NCBI RefSeq assembly: GCF_014205225.1
Contig: NZ_JACHNB010000001.1
Location: forward strand, 6,863,501 to 6,927,500
DNA: 64,000 nucleotides
Source: Actinoplanes octamycinicus
GTDB taxonomy: Bacteria > Actinomycetota > Actinomycetes > Mycobacteriales > Micromonosporaceae
Reading direction: 5' to 3'
Part shown: positions 57,839 to 64,000 of the stretch, piece by piece
Layout: each line of letters opens with the position of its first letter
Numbering within the stretch: the stretch's first letter is position 1
Made by a program: the position numbers and the translations under genes
The notes under the pieces: generated by a model
Databases searched by the model: none
The model's input: only the letters and a program-made list of their open reading frames with translations
Told to the model about the DNA's origin: nothing

Positions 57839-58723
57839 CTACCCATGCAGAAATTCTGCTCGCTTCGTCGCGTAGCCGTGCGGCACCACCAGCACCGGGC
57901 GGAAGGCATGATGCAGCGTGGCCATGGTCACGCTACCCAGCAGGATCTCCCGGACCGCGGAATGCCCGAGCGAGCCCACCACCAGCATCGCCGCTTGACG
58001 GCTGCGGGCCTCGGCGGTCAGGGCCCGGCCGATCGCCCGTCCGTGCTCCACGGCCATGCCGTGATCGGGCAGGGTCACCAGGCCGGCGGGCGGTGTCCCG
58101 TCCGGCGTCTCCCCGTCGTGCACGAACACCGGGATCACCCGGCGGTCCGCGAACATCCACGCTGCCGTCTCGGCGGCGACGGCAGCGCCAGGTGAGCCGT
58201 CCCAGCCGACCAGAATCGGACCACTGTCCAGGGCTTCTCGCTCGGCCTGCAGCAACGGGTGCGGCACGACCAGAACCGGGCAGGGCGCGTAGTGCACCGT
58301 CATGTCGGAGACACTGCCGAGCACCGCGCGGGCGCCGCCGAGCCCGCGGGACCCGACCACGATCAGGTCGGCGCCGATCTCTCCGGCGATCTCCGCCAGT
58401 TGCAGCCCTTCCCCGCCATAGGTGCGCCGGACCAATGTCGTCGTCTCCCGGCCGGGTGCCACGGCCAGGGTGGCGCCCATCGCGGCGAGACGGCTGGCCT
58501 CCGCCTCGCCCTCGCGTTCGATGGCGGCGACGAACTCGTTGACCGCGTAGGTGCCGCGCCACAGCCGGTGGCGCAACGCTTCGCTGCCGAACGGCGGTGT
58601 CCACACGTGGGTGATCGACACCGCGGCGACCGGCAGCAGCCGGGCCGCGACCTCGATCGCGGCAGCCGCCGGCACAGATCCGTCGTAGCCGATCAGAATG
58701 CGCTGGCCAGCCGAGGTGTTCAC
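57839..58723 (-). CDS. Universal stress protein (two USP domains)
   Basis: The 294-residue protein has two USP domains. Each keeps an ATP-binding glycine motif, VVGSRGLGGARAVLGSVS and VVGSLGHSAVREILLGSVT. It lies 28 bases after the CBS-BON gene and so is probably in the nitroreductase operon. It resembles the Rv2623-type DosR regulon proteins. Confidence 0.92.
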   Translation of the reverse strand: MNTSAGQRILIGYDGSVPAAAAIEVAARLLPVAAVSITHVWTPPFGSEALRHRLWRGTYAVNEFVAAIEREGEAEASRLAAMGATLAVAPGRETTTLVRRTYGGEGLQLAEIAGEIGADLIVVGSRGLGGARAVLGSVSDMTVHYAPCPVLVVPHPLLQAEREALDSGPILVGWDGSPGAAVAAETAAWMFADRRVIPVFVHDGETPDGTPPAGLVTLPDHGMAVEHGRAIGRALTAEARSRQAAMLVVGSLGHSAVREILLGSVTMATLHHAFRPVLVVPHGYATKRAEFLHG

Positions 58724-58751
58724 GACTCTGCCCCCTCTGCAGACGACCGGG

Positions 58752-59441
58752 TCAACCGGCGATGTGCGCGGGGGCCCGGCGGGCCAGCTGGTGGTCGTCG
58801 AAGCCGAACTCGAGCCGGGTGTCGACGTCGAGCACCCCGGGCGTCAGGCGGACCAGGCGCTCGGTCAGGGCCACCGTGGACCGTCGCTCGACCCGGCCGG
58901 TCAACGTCACCACACCCCGCTCGACCGTCACGTCGACCTGACAAGTGTTCTCCGCGCAGGTGACCTCGTCGACCGCCGCGCGCGCGTCGGCGAGGATCTC
59001 GGCGTCCGGGCGCAGGTGCTCCTTGAGCAGGTCGCTGCGGCTGACGATGCCGATCAGGCGGCCGAGTGGGTCCTCCACCGGCATCTGCTTGACGTGGGTC
59101 TGGTCCATCCGGCGGGCGGCCGTACGGATACCGGTCGTCGGCAGCACCACCTCGGCCGGCGCGGTCATCAGCTCGCCGGCGGTCAGCCCGCCGGCCTTGC
59201 GGCGCGCGGCCCGCTCGCGCCGCTCGAACCAGCGTGGTCGAGCCGCTCCCCGATACTCGATCTTGTGGAGCAGGTCCGACTCGGACACCACGCCGAGGAC
59301 CCGCCGCCCGGCGTCGATCACCGGTAGCGCGTTGATCCGGTGGGCCGCCATCAGGGCGACCAACTCCCGGTACGACGCGTCCGGGCCGACCGCGACGACA
59401 TCACGGGTCATCACGTCACTGACATGCCACGTCCTCATCAT
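58752..59441 (-). CDS. CBS-pair protein with C-terminal BON domain
   Basis: The 229-residue protein has two CBS units (VSDVMTRDVVAVGPDAS and ELMTAPAEVVLPTTG; with LPVIDAGRRVLGVVSESDLL and GIVSRSDLLKEHL) and a BON domain (VDVTVERGVVTLTGRVERRS). CBS pairs bind adenosyl ligands. Similar hypoxic response proteins (Hrp1-like with BON) are known from actinobacteria. The second ATG 59438 is also possible. Confidence 0.9.
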   Translation of the reverse strand: MMRTWHVSDVMTRDVVAVGPDASYRELVALMAAHRINALPVIDAGRRVLGVVSESDLLHKIEYRGAARPRWFERRERAARRKAGGLTAGELMTAPAEVVLPTTGIRTAARRMDQTHVKQMPVEDPLGRLIGIVSRSDLLKEHLRPDAEILADARAAVDEVTCAENTCQVDVTVERGVVTLTGRVERRSTVALTERLVRLTPGVLDVDTRLEFGFDDHQLARRAPAHIAG

Positions 59442-59461
59442 CGATCCCTCCACCTCCGACG

Positions 59462-60493
59462 CTATGTCGACGGCGACGGGAACGGCAGGACGGTTGGACC
59501 CGCGGGCCGGGGACCATCGGCCGCGCGGAGCAGCACCTCGGACAGCGGCCGGCGCGGACTGCCCCCGGCCGCCTGCACCCGGCCGTAACCGACCCGCAAC
59601 ACCAGCTGCGGCGCCATGCCCGGGGTCCGGGCGGCCAGCGCCTCGCGGACCGCGGGAGCCTCGATCGGCTGGCTGATCGGCATGGTGGCCAGCCCGAGCC
59701 AGGTCGCGGTCAGCAGCACGCGCTGCAACGCCTGCCCGGCGCGCAACCAGTCGAGGCGGGTGTCCGCGGCGGTGGCCAGCACCATGATCGTCGGATAGGG
59801 CTCGAACGGCTCCACGACCGGCCGGCGTGGCGGACGTGTCGCGAAGTCCCGGACCGGCATCACCTCGAGGGCGTCCCACGGTCCGGCCGACCACACCGGA
59901 ACCCCGTCGTGGCGCCGGCGCCGGTCGGTCCAGGAGTCCAGCTCCGCCCGGTAGTCGGGCTGGTCCCGCAGCCAGCGGTCAGCGTGCCGGGCCAGGCCGA
60001 GCACGGCGTCCCGGCCGGCCGGGTCGGCGGTGGTCAGCACCGCACCCTCCCGGCGGGCGGCGTCCCGGAGCCGGCCGAGCTGGTCGGCGGGCACCGGCAC
60101 TTGAGCGAACGGCCAGCGGTTGGTGTGCCGGTACGGGATGGCCGCGGCGAGCGCCTCGGCGGGCGGGTCGACGGCCAGCGCCCGGGCGGCGGTGACCCGG
60201 GCGGCCAGGTCCGGCTGATCCGCGTCGGGCAGCAGCTCGCATCGGGTGTCGTAACCGGCGCCGCGCACCGCGGCCCGCAGCGTGAACACGGCCGCGCCCA
60301 CGCTGATCAGCATCTCCCGCCCGTCCGGGTCCACCACGGGCAGCTGCCGGGACGGGTCGGCGTACACGTCGATGTGCGGGACGCTGATCCGGAACAGCCA
60401 CGGCTGGCTGTTGTGCAGCGATGGCGCGGTGGTGGCGGATCGCACGCAGGCGGTGAGCATCTTCCGCGACGGCGGGGCGAAGGACGTGTTCAT
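59462..60493 (-). CDS. Acg-type nitroreductase family protein
   Basis: The 343-residue protein has the NAD(P)H nitroreductase fold as two halves, with RSATTAPSLHNSQPWLF at the start, RHTNRWPFAQVPV and TWLGLATMPISQPIE later. It resembles the Acg (Rv2032) family, whose members seem to hoard FMN without standard activity. It is first in a likely five-gene series (nitroreductase, CBS-BON, USP, DUF1330, SHOCT). A perfect DosR-type box lies 53 bases before its start. Confidence 0.87.
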   Translation of the reverse strand: MNTSFAPPSRKMLTACVRSATTAPSLHNSQPWLFRISVPHIDVYADPSRQLPVVDPDGREMLISVGAAVFTLRAAVRGAGYDTRCELLPDADQPDLAARVTAARALAVDPPAEALAAAIPYRHTNRWPFAQVPVPADQLGRLRDAARREGAVLTTADPAGRDAVLGLARHADRWLRDQPDYRAELDSWTDRRRRHDGVPVWSAGPWDALEVMPVRDFATRPPRRPVVEPFEPYPTIMVLATAADTRLDWLRAGQALQRVLLTATWLGLATMPISQPIEAPAVREALAARTPGMAPQLVLRVGYGRVQAAGGSPRRPLSEVLLRAADGPRPAGPTVLPFPSPST

Positions 60494-60545
60494 GACCCCT
60501 CCCTTGCTCTTCTTCCACCTGACCCCGGGCGCCCCGCCTCGACCA

Positions 60546-60559
60546 GGGTCTTTGGTCCC
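60546..60559 (-). promoter_or_regulatory. DosR-type box before the nitroreductase
   Basis: GGGTCTTTGGTCCC is a perfect GGGNC-N4-GNCCC site and the closest here to the mycobacterial consensus GGGACT-WW-AGTCCC. It is 53 bases upstream of the nitroreductase start. Confidence 0.75.
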
Positions 60560-60577
60560 CGCGATGGCACCGAGGAG

Positions 60578-60591
60578 GGGACTTCCGGACC
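60578..60591 (+). promoter_or_regulatory. Possible DosR-type box before the small membrane protein gene
   Basis: GGGACTTCCGGACC fits the box with one mismatch and lies 37 bases before the next start codon. It makes the gap a likely bidirectional hypoxia promoter. Confidence 0.45.
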
Positions 60592-60627
60592 GTGCGGAGC
60601 CCGCCCGGCACGGCTTAGCGTCGAGTC

Positions 60628-60900
60628 ATGGCCCGCCGCGGGCGACCTCGCCGACGGCCGGCGCCCCGTCCGGTGGGACGAGTGGCCGGACGGGTCCGCG
60701 TCCGCCCGGTGGCCGGCCGGGTCCGGCCGATCGAACGCGCGCTCACCGAGCTGGCCCGCCTCGACGAGCCCCCGCCTCCGGTCTTCGCCGATCCGGGCGG
60801 ACGGCGGCGGCGCCGGCTGCGGCTGTGGTCGTCCACCGCGGGAATGCTGGTGCTCGTGCTGGTGCTCGCCTTCTGGCTGAGCCAGCTGGTCAGCCGGTAG
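60628..60900 (+). CDS. Small Arg-rich single-TM protein
   Basis: A 90-residue protein with a strongly basic, Arg/Pro-rich N-terminal half and one C-terminal TM segment (AGMLVLVLVLAFWLSQLVS). It is 2 bases upstream of the deacetylase-glycosyltransferase gene, so they are co-translated. It may help assemble or regulate that enzyme. Confidence 0.75.
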   Translation: MARRGRPRRRPAPRPVGRVAGRVRVRPVAGRVRPIERALTELARLDEPPPPVFADPGGRRRRRLRLWSSTAGMLVLVLVLAFWLSQLVSR

Positions 60901-60902
60901 CG

Positions 60903-63056
60903 ATGACCGTCTACCGGCCGCCCCGCCGTCCCGAACCGCCGCTGACCGGTGGCCGGACCGGGCCGCTGCGGGCGCTGGCGCTGCTCGCCCTGGTCGCTTC
61001 GCTGGCCACGGTGATGCTGCTGCAGGCATACCTGACCGTGCGCTTCGTACCGGACAGCGCCCCGCAGCCGGAACGCCCGTTCGACGCCGTGCCGGCCGAG
61101 ATCCGCGACGGTGGCCCGGTGATCGACCTGTCCGGTGCCCCGGCCCGCACCTACCGGCTGCCGGCCCGGACGATCGCGCTCACCTTCGACGACGGCCCCG
61201 ATCCGCGCTGGACCCCGCTGATCCTCGACGTGCTGCGGCGGCACCGGGCGCACGCCACCTTCTTCGTACTCGGGTCGCAGGTGGTCGACAACACCGGCCT
61301 GACCCGGCGGATCACCGCGGAGGGCCACCAGGTCGGCGTGCACTCGTTCACCCACCCGGACATGTCGGCGCTGCCGGCGTGGCTGAGTCGCCTGGAACGC
61401 TCGGCCACCCAGGGCGCGATCGCCGACGCCACCGGCCGGGCCACCTCGCTGTACCGGCCGCCGTACTCCTCGGAGGTCGACGCCGTCGACAACGCGGATC
61501 TCCCGGATCTGCGGGACAGCGCCCGGCGCGGGTATCTGACCGTGCTCAACGACCGGGACAGCGAGGACTGGCGGCGGCCCGGGGTCGCCACGATCGTGCG
61601 CCGGGCGACGCCGCCCGGCGACGCCGGCGCGGTGGTGCTGATGCACGACGCCGGTGGCGACCGCTCGCAGACCGTGGCCGCGCTGGACCGGCTGCTGACC
61701 GACCTGCAGCCGCGCGGTTACCGGTTCACCACCGTCTCGGCGGCCCTCACCGGAAGCATCCCGGTCGCCGACCCGGACGCCGGCGCCGGGCTGGCCTCCC
61801 GCGGCTGGGCACTGCGATGGGCGATCCGGGCCACGGAGGCGACGATGCGGCTGCTCCAGCTCCTGACGATCATCGCCGGGTCGCTGATCCTGGCCCGCAC
61901 CATCCTGCTGATCGTGGTGGCCACCGGGCACGCCCGGCGCCGCCACGCGCCGGCCTGGTCCTGGGGACCGCCGGTGACCGCCCCCGTGTCGATCATCGTG
62001 CCGGCTTTCAACGAGGCGAAGACCATCGGGCCGGCCGTCCGCTCGCTGGCGCTCTCGGCACATCCGGGCGTCGAGGTGATCGTGGTGGACGACGCCTCCA
62101 CCGACGGCACCGGCGACGTGGTTCGCCAGCTGGGACTGGGCAATGTCCGGGTGGTCCGGACGCCGTCGGGCGGGAAGGCGGCCGCGCTCACCACCGGCGC
62201 CGGGTTCGCCCGCCACGACCTGATCGTGATGGTGGACGCGGACACCGTGACCGAACCGGACGCGATCCACCGCATCGTCCAGCCGTTCGCCGACCCGGGT
62301 GTCGGCGCGGTCTCCGGCAACGTCAAGGTCGGCAACCGGCGCGGCCTGCTCGGCGCCTGGCAGCACATCGAGTACGTGATCGGCTTCAACCTCGACCGGC
62401 GCCTCTACGACGCGCTGGGCTGCATCGGGACCATCCCCGGGGCACTGGGCGCCTTCCGCCGCCAGGCGCTGACCGACGCTGGTGGACTGCACACCGACAC
62501 GCTCGCCGAGGACACCGACCTGACCATCGCGGTGCAGCGGGCCGGCTGGCGGGTGGTCTTCGAGGACTCGGCACGGGCCTGGACCGAGGCGCCGACCGGG
62601 CTGCGCCAGCTGTGGCGGCAACGGTACCGGTGGAGTTTCGGCACCATGCAGGCGTGGTGGAAACACCGCCGGGCGGTGCTCGACCGTGGTCCCTCCGGCC
62701 GGTTCGGCCGCCGCGGGCTGCTGCTGATCGCCGTGTTCACCGTGGTCCTGCCGCTGCTGGCACCGCTGATCGATCTGCTGGCCCTCTACGGCTTCGTCGT
62801 CCTCGATCGCCGTGCGGCGGCGGTCTCCTGGCTGGCCGTCACCGCGGTGCAGGCGGTCACCGCCGTGGTCGCCTTCCGGCTCGACCACGAGCCGCTGTGG
62901 CCGTTGTGGAGCCTGCCCCTGCAGCAGGTCGCCTACCGACAATTCCTCTACCTGGTGCTGCTGCACGCGGCGGTGACCGCCCTGACCGGTCGCGGACTGC
63001 GCTGGCAGAAGCTGCGCCGGACCGGCGGCGTCGCCGTCCCGGCCGGCGCCGGATGA
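60903..63056 (+). CDS. Polysaccharide deacetylase-glycosyltransferase fusion
   Basis: The 717-residue membrane protein has an N-terminal TM segment, a NodB-type deacetylase (about 95-290: TFDDGPDP, HSFTHPD, RPPYSSEV, LMHDAGGDRSQT), a TM segment and a family 2 glycosyltransferase (about 355-660: VPAFNEAKTIGPAV, VVDDASTDGTGD, MVDADTV, AEDTDLT and the processive QRYRW). C-terminal TM segments follow. It would make and deacetylate a GlcNAc-containing polymer, as in chitin/PNAG-like synthases. Confidence 0.9.
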   Translation: MTVYRPPRRPEPPLTGGRTGPLRALALLALVASLATVMLLQAYLTVRFVPDSAPQPERPFDAVPAEIRDGGPVIDLSGAPARTYRLPARTIALTFDDGPDPRWTPLILDVLRRHRAHATFFVLGSQVVDNTGLTRRITAEGHQVGVHSFTHPDMSALPAWLSRLERSATQGAIADATGRATSLYRPPYSSEVDAVDNADLPDLRDSARRGYLTVLNDRDSEDWRRPGVATIVRRATPPGDAGAVVLMHDAGGDRSQTVAALDRLLTDLQPRGYRFTTVSAALTGSIPVADPDAGAGLASRGWALRWAIRATEATMRLLQLLTIIAGSLILARTILLIVVATGHARRRHAPAWSWGPPVTAPVSIIVPAFNEAKTIGPAVRSLALSAHPGVEVIVVDDASTDGTGDVVRQLGLGNVRVVRTPSGGKAAALTTGAGFARHDLIVMVDADTVTEPDAIHRIVQPFADPGVGAVSGNVKVGNRRGLLGAWQHIEYVIGFNLDRRLYDALGCIGTIPGALGAFRRQALTDAGGLHTDTLAEDTDLTIAVQRAGWRVVFEDSARAWTEAPTGLRQLWRQRYRWSFGTMQAWWKHRRAVLDRGPSGRFGRRGLLLIAVFTVVLPLLAPLIDLLALYGFVVLDRRAAAVSWLAVTAVQAVTAVVAFRLDHEPLWPLWSLPLQQVAYRQFLYLVLLHAAVTALTGRGLRWQKLRRTGGVAVPAGAG

Positions 63057-63073
63057 ACGAAGGGAGCATGACG

Positions 63074-64000
63074 ATGCCGCACGTACCCGGCGACCTGATC
63101 GCCGGCCGGTACCGCCTCGACGACCGGATCGCCGCCGGAGGCATGGGCGAGGTGTGGCAGGCCACCGACACCGCGCTGAACCGGCCGGTCGCGGTGAAGA
63201 CGCTGCGCGCCGACCGGGCGCTCGACCCGCAGTTCCAGGTCCGGTTCCGGCAGGAGGCGCACGCCATGGCCGCCCTGCATCACCCCGGCGTCGCCGACGT
63301 CTACGACTACGGCCAGGAGTCCGGCAGCGACGCCTATCTGGTCATGGCCCGGGTGCACGGGCAGCCGCTCGACGAGCGGATCGCCGAGCGCGGCCGGCTC
63401 GGCCCGGCCGAGACGATGTCGGTCGTCGCGCACGTGGGCCGCGCCCTGCAAGCGGTCCACCAGGCCGGCATCGTGCACCGGGACGTGAAACCCGCCAATC
63501 TGATCATCCAGCCGGGCGGCGAGGTGGTGCTGGTCGACTTCGGCATCGCCCGGACGGCGGGTTCGGCGACCCTCACCGGGGTGGGCGAGGTCGTCGGCAC
63601 CGCCGGTTACATGGCGCCCGAGCAGGTCGCCCGCGATCCGATCGGACCCGCCACCGACGTCTACGCGCTCGGCGCCGTCGCCTACCACTGCCTGGCCGGG
63701 CACCCACCGTTCCTCGGCGACAACCCGCTCACCGTCGCCATGCAGCACCTGAACGACGCACCGCCGCCCCTGCCCGCGGACGTCCCGGCCGCGGCGCGTG
63801 CGGTGGTCAGCACCGCACTGGCGAAGGATCCTGCTGATCGCTTCCGGTCGGCCGCCGCGATGGCGGCCGCCGCCGACCGGGCCGCGGGCGAGCCGGCAGG
63901 CGCCGACGTCACGGTCGTCCTCCCCCGGGAGAGCGTCTACGGTACGCCGGAAGCCCCGCCACCCACCGGTCATCGTCGCGGGCTCCTGCTCGCCGTGCTG
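63074..64000 (+). CDS. PknB-type Ser/Thr protein kinase (partial at right edge)
   Basis: At least 309 codons are present and the frame runs off the window. The kinase domain is intact: AGGMGEVWQATD, AVKTLR, HRDVKPANLI, DFGIAR and APEQ. After a Pro-rich spacer the sequence GHRRGLLLAVL starts what looks like a TM segment, so an extracellular sensor domain probably follows. I use ATG 63074, 7 bases after AAGGGAG; ATG 63068 is too close to it. Confidence 0.9.
   Translation, partial: MPHVPGDLIAGRYRLDDRIAAGGMGEVWQATDTALNRPVAVKTLRADRALDPQFQVRFRQEAHAMAALHHPGVADVYDYGQESGSDAYLVMARVHGQPLDERIAERGRLGPAETMSVVAHVGRALQAVHQAGIVHRDVKPANLIIQPGGEVVLVDFGIARTAGSATLTGVGEVVGTAGYMAPEQVARDPIGPATDVYALGAVAYHCLAGHPPFLGDNPLTVAMQHLNDAPPPLPADVPAAARAVVSTALAKDPADRFRSAAAMAAAADRAAGEPAGADVTVVLPRESVYGTPEAPPPTGHRRGLLLAVL

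Overview
The window is very GC-rich, with dense, often overlapping genes, GTG starts, many secreted proteins with CBM2 modules and ligand-responsive GGDEF/EAL proteins. This fits an aerobic, soil-type actinomycete chromosome. A Micromonosporaceae (Actinoplanes-like) host is my inference, not something the sequence proves. I see no rRNA, tRNA or CRISPR array.

Left part (about 0-35 kb): mixed regulatory and secretory genes. These include a metallo-hydrolase/NTF2 pair, a membrane-anchored trypsin-like protease, a secreted GH5 mannanase, a NarL-type two-component pair beside an ABC exporter, and a secreted GH5 cellulase translationally coupled to a CBM2 protein that resembles fungal Cip1. The two glycoside hydrolase genes each carry a CebR-type 14-bp operator upstream. 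Further on lie several transcription factors and unknowns, a degenerate BioD-like/SMI1 fusion protein, a MacA/MacB-like export operon, a GGDEF-EAL protein, and an operon (27.6-31.5 kb) that joins a Ser/Thr kinase, a trypsin-FHA fusion, a Cys-rich unknown protein and a small membrane protein.

Right part (35.4-60.6 kb): a coherent hypoxia/dormancy island of the DosR/OsdR type. It holds universal stress proteins, a CBS-BON protein, an Acg-type nitroreductase, a deazaflavin-type nitroreductase, proton-translocating transhydrogenase pntAB, a pyruvate:ferredoxin oxidoreductase with a GltD-like NAD(P)H partner, class I fructose-bisphosphate aldolase, bifunctional AdhE, and small membrane or DUF proteins. 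I found GGGNC-N4-GNCCC palindromes (the DosR-box architecture) in nearly every promoter region of this island, including both divergent ones. The genes read as a fermentative survival programme: glycolysis to pyruvate, PFOR to acetyl-CoA, AdhE to ethanol, with PntAB and the GltD-like subunit balancing NAD(P)H and ferredoxin.

An IS200/IS605 element (tnpA plus tnpB, with a hairpin-rich right end) has been inserted into a VOC-family gene within this island and split it. The last 3.5 kb hold a polysaccharide deacetylase-glycosyltransferase fusion and the start of a PknB-type kinase that runs off the right edge.
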